Positions 11,101 to 20,639 of a stretch of DNA of 64,000 bases are shown piece by piece; position 1 is the stretch's first letter, and the number at the start of each line of letters is the position of its first letter. Source of the DNA: Parelaphostrongylus tenuis (taxonomy: Eukaryota > Nematoda > Chromadorea > Rhabditida > Metastrongylidae); NCBI GenBank assembly GCA_019055375.1, contig JAHQIW010000232.1, positions 124,001 to 188,000 of the forward strand, in the 5' to 3' direction. A program made the position numbers and the translations under genes. The notes under the pieces are model-generated. The model searched no databases. It saw nothing but the letters and a program-made list of their open reading frames with translations, and had not been told where the DNA came from.

Positions 11101-12385
11101 GTCATTATTTTTTACCGGAGGGTGCTGAGGGTGGACATCAGCTCCGCGGCGCTCCGAGTATCACAACCATCCGCTTAGAACCCCTCTGTCCTGTAATTAC
11201 ATTATGAGACTCGAATTAGATGATGACACAAGGATTAGAACTCTCCATTAAATTCTTCAAAACAATCAGTGATTAGAGAGTTTCTAGAGCGAATGAAATT
11301 TACTAGGCTGCAACAAAGAGAAACGAAAGCTTTACTCAGCTGGCTAAAGCCACTCTACTGTCACTGAGGTGACAGGCTATGCAGAGTTGTCTAATTGTAA
11401 ATCCAAAAAGAGTCTGATATACATTACATTGGTGCAGCAGCCAATAGAGTCAGAAAACTTTCCTACGTAGCTATGCGTGAAGAAATTCTTGTACGATAAT
11501 TTTGCAGAAGAAATCTACCGAAGTGTGTTTGAGTGGTATGGATCTGGAGAGACTCGAGAAAGGACAAGTAGTTGTGCTTCGTCTGCCGCCACCGCTTAAA
11601 ACTCGGTTTTTCTTCAATCAAATGCCATCGATCTCGGTGTCAAAGTGTCCGTCTTGCAATAAGGTAAGCTGTGTTCCTGATCGGATCACTAACCCCTTGC
11701 GGACAACAGTTCATCGATTTTCCAAGCCATATCCCATTTTGGTTATTCAATAAGGATTATTTACTCAAGCTTTTATGTGTTTATTAAAAATCTGGTAGAA
11801 AACTCTGTCCAGCAAAAAAGACATTTGAAGTAGTGCATCGTAGTGCGGTTCGCTGAGCGTTGAATCTTGAGCCTACGAACAGCCAATATAGTCTTGCTAT
11901 AATTTATAACGATCTGTGGTTTTTGAACCTTCATTTAATTCACCAGTTTGTTCTCTGTACAGGCGTAAAACACGATTGCCATGGAAAAATGCGTGAGCAT
12001 GAATGTGAATGTTATTTACAAATCAATCTGTGGAAAATTAAAAATAATACGGTTGGCCGCTAATAAATAGACGCGTTGTAGCGTGGAAAGGGTGTTGTCA
12101 ACAACGGGCGTCGTAGTGCAACGGTTCAACACGCGCCCCGCAAGGGTTAAATGTGGGTTCGAATCCTAACCTACGCGAAAGCTTTTGCACGTTACTCTTC
12201 TCCTCTCGGTATATCATAAAGAACTAACAATTCACTCTTCTATGGCTTACAAGTAGGAAGGAAGTGTATTTAAGGTGTTCCACAGCGACGACTTTGAAAT
12301 GGCTGTTCTGCAAGAGGGTCACTGTCCTTTTTGTCGAAGTGTTCAAGAACGACCGGACAACCAGTACCTTATCGACGATTCCTGA
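1998..12385 (+). CDS. daf-10: Intraflagellar transport protein IFT122 (DAF-10) orthologue, C-terminal half, 12 exons
   Basis: IFT122 is a core subunit of the IFT-A complex, which drives retrograde transport and membrane-receptor import in cilia; in nematodes it acts in ciliated sensory neurons (family knowledge). Exons: 1998-2156, 3374-3540, 5004-5175, 6102-6204, 6735-6828, 8030-8162, 8437-8528, 9075-9263, 9706-9788, 9838-9959, 11508-11663, 12275-12385. They sum to 1581 nt with one open frame ending in TGA. Motifs match the vertebrate family in order: [38 protein letters not shown], a YYHWLLSMQ stretch, [74 protein letters not shown] and GHCPFCR. The first half is TPR-like helical repeats; the end has two CxxC...CxxC zinc clusters. 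The WD40 half is not visible and should lie upstream. Exon boundaries are inferred from conservation and GT-AG sites, with no transcript data. Confidence 0.93.
2261..2638. mobile_element. MITE-like element with about 100-bp terminal inverted repeats
   Basis: The left end (TTTTCCGTTTGACGGCGAGA..., then GTAATCATTCGAAAGTC and AAATCTCTGGCTAGAGC) recurs as reverse complement at the right end. About 378 bp, no coding content, in the IFT122 intron after the first exon. A diverged relative may lie at about 16500-16800, sharing CATTCGAAAG and the GTAACAGC...AAATTATGTTTCA block. Confidence 0.7.
3374..3540 (+). CDS. daf-10: IFT122 exon
   Basis: Acceptor AAATTTCAG, donor GTATGT. The product holds [12 protein letters not shown] and [18 protein letters not shown], a TPR-like helix pair conserved in the family. 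It ends in phase 2 and joins the 5004 exon to give [14 protein letters not shown]. Confidence 0.9.
3648..3945 (-). repeat. SINE-like repeat family 1, copy 1
   Basis: About 290-bp family whose sense strand starts with a tRNA-like head (GCGCAGTGGTTAGAGG-type, then TGGTTCGAT), passes TCACCAAGCCATTCATCTC and TGGTGCCAGGCTGGTCTCA, and ends GAATGCATGGCGCATCCC. This copy is on minus, in the intron after the 3374-3540 exon; head decayed. Confidence 0.65.
5004..5175 (+). CDS. daf-10: IFT122 exon
   Basis: The acceptor is weak (ATCTTAAAG), but phase and alignment fix it: one nucleotide completes the Leu codon split from the previous exon, then come 57 full codons up to donor GTAAGT. The sequence [20 protein letters not shown] matches the IFT122 helical repeats. 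This splice site most needs transcript support. Confidence 0.82.
6102..6204 (+). CDS. daf-10: IFT122 exon
   Basis: Acceptor GTCATTTAG, donor GTTACT (weak). It encodes [11 protein letters not shown] and [18 protein letters not shown], one of the best conserved stretches of the family. It ends in phase 1. Confidence 0.9.
6735..6828 (+). CDS. daf-10: IFT122 exon
   Basis: Acceptor AAAGTTCAG, donor GTGAGT. It continues the previous exon as [20 protein letters not shown] and [12 protein letters not shown]. It ends in phase 2; the following intron holds a mariner relic. Confidence 0.9.
6998..7567 (+). mobile_element. Internally deleted mariner element with both terminal repeats
   Basis: Left end TAGGTTGAAAAGAAAATTTC (from 6998) and right end GGAAATTTTTTTCCAACCTA (to 7567) are inverted repeats flanked by TA. 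Inside on the + strand lie [18 protein letters not shown] and [15 protein letters not shown], so only the catalytic C-terminal half remains, with a frameshift after SDY. At about 570 bp it is under half of a full mariner (about 1.3 kb). It sits in the IFT122 intron 6829-8029. Confidence 0.85.
7640..7710 (+). repeat. 3' fragment of the hammerhead-bearing repeat in an IFT122 intron
   Basis: The stretch CAAGAGCCCTTATCAGACC...GACATGTTGGCTCAA and a following AATAATGAAAGGATCT match the segment after the ribozyme at 35235-35290. The ribozyme itself is missing, so this is a 5'-truncated copy. Confidence 0.6.
8030..8162 (+). CDS. daf-10: IFT122 exon
   Basis: Acceptor CTGTTTCAG, donor GTCAGT. Joined to the previous exon it reads [13 protein letters not shown], then [16 protein letters not shown]. 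It has the same length as the vertebrate protein through this segment, which fixes the donor at 8162/8163. Confidence 0.88.
8437..8528 (+). CDS. daf-10: IFT122 exon
   Basis: Acceptor TTTTCAG, donor GTGGGT. It encodes [19 protein letters not shown] and ends in phase 2. An overlapping GT two bases earlier was rejected because only this donor restores the conserved [12 protein letters not shown] join. Confidence 0.88.
8571..8665 (+). repeat. SINE-like repeat family 1, fragment
   Basis: Keeps a TGCAGTGGTAAGGGTGAGC head-like stretch and CTTACCAAGTTTTTCATCTC...AATTGGTACCAGAC of the family body, then breaks off. In an IFT122 intron, just after the 8437-8528 exon. Confidence 0.6.
9075..9263 (+). CDS. 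daf-10: IFT122 exon, start of first zinc cluster
   Basis: Acceptor ATTTGCAG, donor AAG|GTCGAA. It encodes [20 protein letters not shown] and [17 protein letters not shown]. The CxxC of the first zinc-binding cluster is split by the intron (CPR|CG). Confidence 0.92.
9706..9788 (+). CDS. daf-10: IFT122 exon, zinc cluster 1
   Basis: Acceptor CTTTCAG, donor GTGAGC. It supplies the second Cys of CPRCG and the pair NCIHCK, giving a Cys4 (CxxC...CxxC) site as in the family. It ends in phase 1; the intron to the next exon is only 49 nt. Confidence 0.92.
9838..9959 (+). CDS. daf-10: IFT122 exon
   Basis: Acceptor TTTCCAG, donor GTCAGT. It encodes [20 protein letters not shown], matching the family's acidic helix after the first zinc cluster, then NPFRAVS. 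Confidence 0.9.
10353..10607. repeat. Foldback tRNA-like repeat
   Basis: Left arm (AACTGGTTGACTT...AACGACTCCACTTCC) and right arm (reverse complement: AACCGGTTGACTT...AACAACTCCATCTCC) are diverged inverted copies of about 75-90 bp. Each contains a B-box-like GGTTTGATTCC or CAGTTTGAGTC, suggesting tRNA-derived halves with 3' ends outward. A further AACCGGTT occurs at about 10307. Lies in the IFT122 intron 9960-11507. Confidence 0.55.
11508..11663 (+). CDS. daf-10: IFT122 exon, start of zinc cluster 2
   Basis: Acceptor TTTTGCAG, donor AAG|GTAAGC; 52 codons in phase 0. It encodes [17 protein letters not shown] and KCPSCNK; the PPPL motif and the CxxC are family hallmarks near the C-terminus. 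Confidence 0.92.
12098..12180 (+). repeat. tRNA-derived SINE copy (family 2)
   Basis: GGCGTCGTAGTGCAACGG (A-box region), then GGTTCGAATCC, an exact RNA polymerase III B box, and the family tail CGCGAAAGCTTTTGCAC. No acceptor-stem pairing of a functional tRNA. In the last IFT122 intron. Confidence 0.65.
12275..12385 (+). CDS. daf-10: IFT122 terminal exon with stop
   Basis: Acceptor TATTTAAG|GTG. It encodes [20 protein letters not shown], completing the second Cys4 cluster, then a short tail ending YLIDDS before TGA at 12383-12385. A tRNA-like SINE copy ends about 95 nt upstream in the intron. Confidence 0.93.
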   Translation: MFHSDDFEMAVLQEGHCPFCRSVQERPDNQYLIDDS

Positions 12386-12586
12386 GCATTTTGGTTCATT
12401 TCAGACTATCAGAGTAGCTAAACAAACTTACGATGACAAAATTTTTATTACTCAGATTTGAAAATGAACACTCAGACAGAGTCTTCTAATTTTGCAGGTC
12501 ATGTGATTTTTGTTTCTTCGTGTTGGAAGGATATTCAGAGACATGAAGAAAAGTGAAAAAAATTCAAAACATTTCAAAGACTCAGT

Positions 12587-12592
12587 AATAAA
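12587..12592 (+). terminator. Candidate poly(A) signal of IFT122
   Basis: AATAAA lies about 200 nt after the IFT122 stop codon, the first canonical hexamer downstream. Placement is plausible for a 3' UTR; no transcript evidence. Confidence 0.4.
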
Positions 12593-12599
12593 GTTGAAC

Positions 12600-14089
12600 T
12601 ATGGACACAGTTTTTGTAACATTTATTTGAAAGCGTTCTTCTCTCGATTTTATTGTAAATGTTATCCCATATTGTATTTCTTTCGTAAATCATCTTTTTT
12701 ATATTTGGTTACTTTTGACACGGTTGTGCAAACTCACTTATAACTCCGCTTGTGTCTGATAGTTCAATTTATGAAGTGATTCATATGCTCGCTCCATTTG
12801 TCACCAAGCAACGAAGCCTCAAAATAGACGACAACATGTCAATGTGAATTGACAAAAAAATCTTGAATGGCCGAGAAATGAGCTTCGATCCCAATTGTTT
12901 TACTTTTTTTCTTAAGGAAAAAAGTAGACCCAAATAAGGGGAACTGGCATTTATGATTGAAAGCCTAACGCTGATGACGTGTTCATCCTGGGGCATCTTT
13001 TCCACCGTCTTAATTTGCGATGATGACCGTGCGACCTATATGGGTTTAGTATATTGTCATCGTTTCAACTATTTCTTTTTCATGATGGCACCCGTGTTAA
13101 CAGTATGAAACAATACACGAAAATGTCGAACTTGTCCGTGGTTTTTCAAAATATTTGCTTAAAAGCACGACAATGCCTTGAAAAGCGATTCTCCTTCGAT
13201 CTCGATTTAACGATTCAGTGATAGATTCTTCCATGACTCAGCTAATTATCGACGTTGATACAAAATTTCTTTTAGCTAACGTTTCAACTTCTTCGTCTTT
13301 TTAGAGATCAAGGGAAAGTCGCTCTTCAAAACGTTTTTGAGCTTTGTGCTAGCTGGATGATACTAACCACTGCAGGATGGATTGTCCGTGAAGAACGAAG
13401 TATTATAGGTGGGCAAATAATATTGGCAATAACCGTCCCATATATAACGGCTTCGCCAAGTAAGGTTCTGCAATGGAGCGTTAGTGCTCCACGGAAGGCG
13501 ATTCGATTTGAACGACAATGAGGACGAAGACCACAAAAAAGGCGAACGACTGTAGACAGTCAACTCGACTTACGGCCCTGAAGAGGACGAAGATGTCGAC
13601 ATATTAGCCGACTAAAGTTATCATATCAACCTCGTAGTATTGGCTGAGTGATAGAAAAATAAAATTCGTTTCCTCAATTTCTCCTTTCTCATTGTTTGAT
13701 CCCTATTCTGCCTACTTCTACCTCATTCTATTAGAATTTGCAGCAAATTCCCTCAATTTTCAGTCCTCTCACGGCTGTGAAAGTATTCCATCAAATCTGA
13801 AAACAAATTCAAGTTTATCAGAAGTCAACTAAGAGAATCTATTGTGATGAACAGTTTTGGAAGAAATGTGAAGCAAAAATGTGTTGCAGCCTTATGATTC
13901 AGCTCGATAACATTCGAACATCGACACACATAAAGTGTAGTAAATACCAAGTAGTTTATAGCAAAGAACACCTCTACCGGAACTAAACTTAGGATAGCCT
14001 TGCAGAAAGGTACAGAATGGAAAGTAAAGCTGTAATTGTACCACAATTCTATTGATACGTGTTATATAATTATAATAATATACCCAATA
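12600..14089. other. Intergenic, nothing firm
   Basis: AT-rich. A 73-codon frame without stops (about 13303-13521) and an acidic coding-like tail near 13505-13615 followed by AATAAA are seen, but without splice or family support. Confidence 0.4.
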
Positions 14090-14345
14090 TGTGGAGTACT
14101 GTGCAAAAACGTTTGCGTTAGCCGGGATTCGAACCTAGATCTCACTCTTTCCGGGAGCGTATGCTAACCATTGCACTACAGACGCTCGTTTTGCACATCG
14201 GTAGTGCAACGGTTAGCATACGCTCCCGGAAAGAGTGAGTTCTGGGTTCGAATCCCGGCCGACGCAAACGTTTTTGCACAGTACTCCACATATTGGGTAT
14301 ACTAATAAGATCATACCACTGCCAGTGGCAGTCAAAATAGAAAGA
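14090..14345. repeat. tRNA-derived SINE foldback (family 2)
   Basis: Arms 14090-14179 and 14201-14300 are near-perfect inverted copies. Each holds GTAGTGCAACGGTTAGCATA, a B box GGTTCGAATCC (GGTTCGAATCCC in the right arm) and the tail GCAAACGTTTTTGCACAGTA. Heads face inward. After the right arm a CATACCAC...AGAAAGAATT tail is shared with the copy at 57 kb. Confidence 0.8.
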
Positions 14346-15004
14346 ATTATGACTGATTATCGATATAATAATATACTATACAAAGGCGTTCAATTTGCTT
14401 ACAAAGCAACACGTCTTCCATTATAGTACAGTATCTATTTTTCATACATAAACCCTTACTTCGTGTGAAATTAAAAGTCCCAATATAGAAACTTGGACTT
14501 CCACGACCTTGTCGACTCTGTAGAAAAGTTTTAACAGTCCTAATAGAAGAAAATCCAAAGTGAAATCGAAATTTTCGGTGATTACCTGAAAAAATGAAAT
14601 TAATACACTTGATGCTAAATAGCATAGTGATGAGCCAAAAGAAAATCGAATATTCAATTATGCTTAATCATCTTTAATCGTAATGATTACGAAAAATGTT
14701 CGAGCAATTGGTAACAAAATAGAATATTACTTGCAGTTTACATAATATCTATTGTTTATAGTGCAATCATTGTAAATGATCTCTACGTTTTGTGATTCTT
14801 CCCGTTGTTCTAATTGCAACGATTTTGTTTAAGATCCACTGCAGAGATCTTTGAATGAAGCATTGTTCGCAAGTAATTTTCATCTGACAGCACCGATTGC
14901 TATAGCGCTTGGATGAATCTGAGTAGGTGTTAGCAGTATTTTCTTTCCTTCTGGAGTTATTCGTTTAGATATAAAAAATCACACTGCAGCTTCATGCATA
15001 TTTT

Positions 15005-15095
15005 GAGGTGTAGTGGTCAGTCTTGCCTCACGTGATCGTTTGTTCGATTCCGCATCGCGCGACAATCAGGCTTTATACTATTTCTTGATTTTCTA
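15005..15095 (+). repeat. tRNA-like repeat fragment
   Basis: GGTGTAGTGGTCAGTCTTGC followed by TTGTTCGATTCCGCATC resembles A and B boxes at tRNA spacing. It lacks a closing acceptor stem, so it is a SINE-like head rather than a tRNA gene. Confidence 0.45.
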
Positions 15096-15099
15096 AGTA

Positions 15100-17540
15100 A
15101 GTGACTTAGTTTCACACTTACTCCTTCAAACTCTGTCGTGACAGTGGGAAAGTGATTGGACGACGTCTTGACTGTACTGCCTCGCTGGAACATTTCATTT
15201 GAAAAATTAAGGAGGCTGGAAACATGAAGGATCTGATCAGAATTATTCAATCTCATTAATACTAATATGACCAGAATTACATGAAGTCCGTTCAACGTTC
15301 GGGCACAACCGTTCTCCATTGGTCGTTTGTACGCCATGGAAACGTCGGAGTGCTCATGTCGTTACCATTGATTGCATATAGAAATAATTTCCGAAAACTT
15401 TGTAATCCGTTCTTCATATCGAATACCCACCATTTTTCTTATAGAACGCAGAATTTTGTTGTAACCGCGAAAAAAAGTTCTCTACCAAGCCATTCTCTTT
15501 TTCATCGTGTACGTCTTATGAGAACATTTTCTATTGTTTCTCAAACTCATAATGACTCCACATTTCATAACCCTAAAAGATCTTACTATTGGCCACTAGT
15601 TCAAGAGGCTTAATAGCAATTATTCGGTGTGCCGGTTTTTTTTCCCTAAAATTGTTTATTTGATTTTTGACAGTTATATCCGATCAGAGAGGAAATTTTC
15701 TGTTTAACAAACGGTACCTCTTTGTTGGTATAAATTTTTTTCTAGCACAGCCAAGCGACGGATCTCTGAATGTTCACTTCGAACGCTGATTCACCAAATA
15801 AAGCGCACTTTTCAAATTTAAATAGCTCGGTGTTGAGAAAATTGGCAAAAATATGCTGTGTATTCTGCAGTTCCTCTTCTCATAGCTATTCTATCGTGTA
15901 TAGCATTAGTAGTAAGTATACTCGTTGTATTCGCGTCACATAATGAGTTCTTGATAGAGCTTGTTAGAAATTTGAATCTGACCCTTCATCGTATTCCAGG
16001 TGACGGATATTTTGAAAAAATTATGATGTTAATGTAAGAGAGGTTACTATTATTATATTAACAACTTAGAAAATCTAGAATCGACGATTTTACGTTAATC
16101 ACCTCTCACTTATGCCGCTATTTTTCTATTTTTGTTCCCGCCTAGTGGGTGCTTCAACCGAAAGAACGAAAGGAACGAAAGCATTTGTAGACAGACGATG
16201 TTTATATTGTGTGGGTTGGTGAAGAAAGTGAGTCTATTGTTTGCATTTCATATTCCAGTGAGGTTAGACGCATGGGAAAACGGTCGTTTTCAAATTGAAC
16301 AAATCTCTACACAATCACCTCTCATAAAACAAACCAATACTTGCTTTATTCTTTCTTGGATCTGTTCACCGTTTTTTCCATCTTTTTTCTCTATTGTAAA
16401 AAATAATGAATTGCGCTGCAAAAAAAAATTTCAGAAACAATGTTTCTTTCATTAACCTTGCGAGCAATGATGGCCATTTCGAGCTTCAAATTTTTTGAAT
16501 TTTTTTTCGCCGAAGAAAGCTTTTTATATACAATTTAAGTAACCATTCGAAAGCTTCAATCTCAGTAATTCCGATAGTTTGCTTGGTTTCCAAAAAGGCT
16601 TTTGTACGCTGTAACAGCAAGAAGAAAATTATGTTTCATACTCGGTTTACCTTATTTGCTCAGCTAAACTCTGGGAATTGCTAATTGTGGACTACACTAA
16701 GCTCATTCGGTAACCCAAATCTCGGTGAATTTGTAGCTCAAACTGGTTTTCAAAGAAGATTTTTATGGAACACTTAGAGAGTGAAAATAAAATTACGTTC
16801 CACATTTGGCGTTTTCTTTGCACATAGGGGTTATATATGCACAAAAAGTATGCAAACTTATAGATAAAATTATGTTTTATCAGAGCAGTACAATGAACCT
16901 AAAGCATTTCTCGAAACATAAAATCTTCGTCGAAAAACAAAAATCGCGCGGCACTGTTATTAGCGATTATGCCACCGTCGGCAAAGGGTGGAGTTCAAAA
17001 CATTTTCTTGCTCCTCATTTAGTGTACAATTCAAAGAGATGTAACAATTACTCGTTGCCACGTCTAAGAAGTTGAGAAAAGCAGCTTTGATGGCATTAAT
17101 CTGCTTAGGCGCTGTTTAGAGCTGTTGTTGAACCTCAAGATTGAGTGTGTACTATTAAGACGATCCACCACCTCAAAGAAAGGATAATGGTTGTCTAGCA
17201 AACCAGGCAAGTGTTGACGTCCAAGTTGTAACGAAACGAGTAGTAGAAAAGACAGACGCTGTTGGTTGTTGCTAGCTTCTCTACGCTACTTTTTTGCCAT
17301 TTCCACTTAGAACAAGTTGTAATTTTGCCTAATTGCCTCTTCTATCTCAAACTAATGTTGGGATTTACATATACATCAGCAGCCCATCGTTAACGACAAA
17401 CGGTGTATGATTTTTTCAATACACTTGATTATTTATATCACCCAACTACATATATGATGTCAGCGCTTGCTTCATTTGTTTATCTGTCTGTCATCTACAA
17501 AGGTTGTCAGATTCGCATCTAGGCGCATATAAACTTTCGT
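15100..17540. other. Intergenic, possible MITE relative at 16500-16800
   Basis: No conserved coding. The 16500-16800 stretch shares short blocks with the MITE at 2261-2638 but its ends are unclear. Confidence 0.35.
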
Positions 17541-17544
17541 GTCA

Positions 17545-17620
17545 GGCGGGACTCCACCCCACATTTCACTTTATCCGGGCGCGCGTGATCTAACCCGTTG
17601 CACTACTGGCGCCCTAGGCG
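17545..17620 (-). repeat. tRNA-derived SINE copy (family 2), minus strand
   Basis: Minus strand reads GGCGCCAGTAGTGCAACGGG, CGCGCGCCCGGATAAAGTG, then a decayed B box (GGTGGAGTCCCG). Single copy, flanked by a short duplicated AGGCGCATAT on both sides (about 17520 and 17615), which looks like a target-site duplication. Confidence 0.6.
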
Positions 17621-17880
17621 CATATACCATTCGAAAATTTTGCCCTCATAAAGTATGGCGCATACTATTTTATCAAAATATTAACATACTACGAAGCTTT
17701 CATAAAAAGGCCTAACCGGTCGACGTTTCTTCGCCTTAACCTTTATCAATGCCACATTGCTCGGAGTCGATTGTCGACAGTGTGGATACTCGCGCTCCAA
17801 GTAATATCGGGTTGTTCCATAATTTTTGCCACGATTCAACACGATTGTTAATTCCACTGTTGCTTGATTACACAAATCAG

Positions 17881-17935
17881 TTAATCAATAATCTAAAAAA
17901 ATTAATCAATAATTTAGAGTTAATCAATAATCTAG
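17881..17935 (+). repeat. Three tandem copies of a 14-bp unit
   Basis: TTAATCAATAATYTA occurs three times at about 17881, 17902 and 17920, separated by short A/G-rich spacers. Confidence 0.7.
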
Positions 17936-17989
17936 TTGCTCATGATCAATGCTATACAACGATTTCATGGACAAAGATGAGATGCTCCT

Positions 17990-18510
17990 TTCTCAGAAAG
18001 ATTGAGACCGGCGGTCAAAGAAGTTGGCGAGGTCACTTTGGGGCCAGTAGTACTGTTTAGATGTTCTCTCTAGCAGATGCTGCTTTAAAGCGCGGAGGAG
18101 GTGATAATCCGATGGAGCAATATCAGGGCTATATGGTAGATGTGGTGCCGTGGTCCGGCACAATTTCTCCAAAACGTGGAACGTCAACTTAGTAACATAA
18201 GGTCGTGCGTTATCCTGGCGAAGGACGACACAGAGTCGTTATAGACGCTTCTCTCATACTGCGGCGATCTACTTCAGGAGTTACTTCTCGTAGACGCCGG
18301 TACTGATTATTTGCTTGTTGCCGAGCGGTTCCAGGAAGAGCATGCTAGAATAATTCTAGAAAACCAAGAGCATAATGTTCCAAGTATAGATCACTTGAGC
18401 TTTGTCTGGGCTAACGAGTCTTTGCCGCAAGACAGCTACGAGATGTAGCTTGCGTTGTTCGCGCAGTAGACAAGGACTCATCTCCGGTGATGATCGACTT
18501 GAGAAAGTCT
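17990..18510 (-). pseudogene. Mariner-family transposase relic
   Basis: Minus strand motifs in order: ITGDESLVYC with the first catalytic Asp region (about 18473-18495), VVLRQDNARPYVTK (about 18204-18220 for the D box), LPYSPDIAPSDYHLLRAL (about 18100-18131). Several stops between them. A GGGTTGTTCCATAATTTTTG sequence near 17810 may be the 3' terminal repeat; no matching 5' end was found. Confidence 0.75.
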
Positions 18511-18984
18511 TAGCTATGCGGCCTCAGCGGAAAACTTTTGTACATGATCGCGCGCTCAGCGCAGGCGTAATCGGGTAAATGCATCAGGTGTCCATTGAGA
18601 AATTGCTGCCGAATAATCTCCTTTATATCTTTATACCTATAACTTTTATAGCTTTACAGCCCGATCTGACTACACTAAAGCATTCTCCAGCATATCAAAG
18701 CCTTTTGGCAAAGACCCGATTTGGAATAGAAAAAAGAAACTGGATGAAACAATATTGCAACACAAATCATGGGACAACTTATGTTAACGGCAAAGTGTAT
18801 TGTAGTAATCAACTGTGCTGTACAACGTAAGAACTAAAGAACAAGAGTTTAAAAATAGAATGAATTTACTAGGAGAAAGCAGTTGTCAGATAGCACTCGA
18901 AGTGTTCCAGATTTATGACTGCGTGACGATGTCTTATTAACTCATGGACGTTAGTGACTTACAGGGCACCTTTAGCGATGTTGT

Positions 18985-19226
18985 CAAAAGTCTGTGCTGT
19001 ACACGTGTGGCTTTTGGTTCAGTCTTGTCTCCTGGGCTCACCAAGTTTTCGGTTCCTTCATTGTTGGCAAACTATCATCAGACTTGTCCAAGAAGAGAGT
19101 ATCATCCACTTGATACGATAGACCAGAGTAGGCATTGTAAAGGTCAGAAATGCATCCGATCAAATCTAAGGTCAGATGTGAATTCAGTAAACTCTACTGA
19201 TGCTTAATGAAGTCGAATGCATGTTT
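18985..19226 (+). repeat. SINE-like repeat family 1, diverged copy
   Basis: GGGCTCACCAAGTTTTCGGTTCC, TTGGCAAACTATCATCAGAC and the tail GAAGTCGAATGCATG follow the family order on the + strand; the head is missing. Confidence 0.55.
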
Positions 19227-20028
19227 TTCATGTATTGGTCCACATCGTGCGCTTTGTCCTCTATCTTGTATGAATTTTCTGGTGCTAAGAAAGAAGATGG
19301 TGTTTCTGCGGTAACCTCAGAAATTAATAGTTCGAGAACATTACACAGTCAAAGAAGTGACACTGCATCACAGATCCACTGTTATATAGTTTGCCATTTA
19401 CTTAATGTTTTTATGGTAAGTCTTCCAATCACACTGCTGTCTGTGTTTAACGGTGCTTTGCAGTTTGTCTTGACCCTATTTCATTATATTCTATATTTGT
19501 CCATTTCATGTGGTAACCATTATTTCGCGATTTGGAATGATATAATGGTTGCATGTTAATGTAATTTTCGACCAATGAGCTCGTTCAGAACAGGTTTCCT
19601 GGTAAAATACTAATTATACGAAACGGTTTTCACGGAAAGAAGTGTTGTGCGTTGCGATAAATCGCCGAAAATAAAACATGTTTACAGAAGACATATCGCT
19701 CATTTCCGAAGTGACCATAGCAGCTAATGGAAAAGTGTTAATGCGAAAGAATACGCATTTGCAGTGATTGCCGGCACCATACTAAATAGTGAACTGCTCA
19801 AAACTTCGTAGCTGGGATATACTTCATCAATTTAAATGAGAAAGAACAGATCTACATAATTTTACCAACGAAAAACAAAGCTACTCATACTAGTTGCACT
19901 CCAAAATTTCAAACGGGATGAAGTCGCGAAAAGCAGTTCTAGCTTTCCTTTAGTTTCTAAAAAATTCTTCGCTCAAGAGATAGTTATCATTTTTAAAGAA
20001 GTAGTAGTTACATTAAACTTTATTCGAT

Positions 20029-20063
20029 AGCTGACGTTTCGGCAGTTCGCCTTCTTCAGAGCC
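20029..20063 (-). ncRNA. Hammerhead-like core in left arm of palindrome
   Basis: Minus strand: GGCT, CTGAAGA, a GGC/GCC stem II with loop GAACT, GAAA, CGTC, AGCT. The CTGANGA box, GAAA box and GTC triplet of a hammerhead are all present, with a four-pair stem I (GGCT/AGCT, one G-U). Stem III would be only A-U closed by CG, so monomer activity is doubtful. Confidence 0.5.
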
Positions 20064-20179
20064 GCTTTTTATATGTGTTCCACTGGATGATCCAAGTGGA
20101 GATCAGGCATTACGAGCCTATGTGTCTCTCTTGCCGGTGATCTCCACTTGGATCATCCAGTGGAACACATATAAAAAGC

Positions 20180-20214
20180 GGCTCTGAAGAAGGCGAACTG
20201 CCGAAACGTCAGCT
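20180..20214 (+). ncRNA. Hammerhead-like core in right arm of palindrome
   Basis: Exact mirror of 20029-20063. Boxes CTGAAGA (20184-20190) and GAAA (20203-20206) flank stem II, followed by CGTC (20207-20210). An AATAAA stands just downstream in the same arm (about 20219). Confidence 0.5.
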
Positions 20215-20595
20215 ATCGAATAAAGTTTAATGTAACACCTCGTGTTCTGCTCAAAGAAGAAAATCAAGAATCATACTGAAGCATGCCGAGGTTAATAGAC
20301 AGTCGGTCTTGGGAGTTGTTAGAAGTAGTAGTTCTATGATTATAGAGCTGTGGTAGAAAACGGGAGTCTGATGAGCATGGTGAATGAGACGGAGCTTGAT
20401 AGTCCAGATGCTTCAATCTTGTGAATGTCGCACAATGCTTGTAGAGGCGATTCTCCAAATCCGAAAAGCAATCCTAGGATTTCGTATAAAGATGTTCCAT
20501 GAATCGGAAAGAGATTTCTACATAACCATGCTATTTTCTCAATTTCGGGCAAGCATGAGTTATGTTTAGACTGCCAGCGGATAAGCAGTTTTAAA

Positions 20596-20632
20596 GTGAT
20601 AGAGCTATATTTCGGAACTCTATCACTTGGCA
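20596..20632. repeat. Short perfect hairpin
   Basis: AAGTGATAGAG and CTCTATCACTT flank a 13-bp AT-rich loop. Isolated; could be a MITE end or a chance dyad. Confidence 0.5.
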
Positions 20633-20639
20633 AAACATT

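Larger units (their letters stand above)
20008..20235. repeat. 98-bp perfect inverted repeat with 32-bp spacer
   Basis: Left arm 20008-20105 and right arm 20138-20235 are exact reverse complements by reading. Each arm ends outward in an AATAAAGTTTAATG-type tail and carries a hammerhead-like core. Perfect arms imply recent formation or continuing gene conversion. It looks like a foldback of two 3' ends of a retroelement; the phrase around the core resembles the 3' region of Penelope-like repeats in animals (recollection, not a search). Confidence 0.85.

Noticed and set aside
13303..13615. Stop-free frame of 73 codons and an acidic tail (EEDEDVDILAD) ahead of an AATAAA
   Set aside because: Length is within chance expectation, the tail frame is broken by a stop, and no family is recognised.
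14201..14275. Functional tRNA gene suggested by exact A/B-box-like sequences
   Set aside because: The B box GGTTCGAATCC is exact, but no acceptor-stem pairing or normal anticodon arm can be drawn, and the same unit recurs with a common tail as a repeat.
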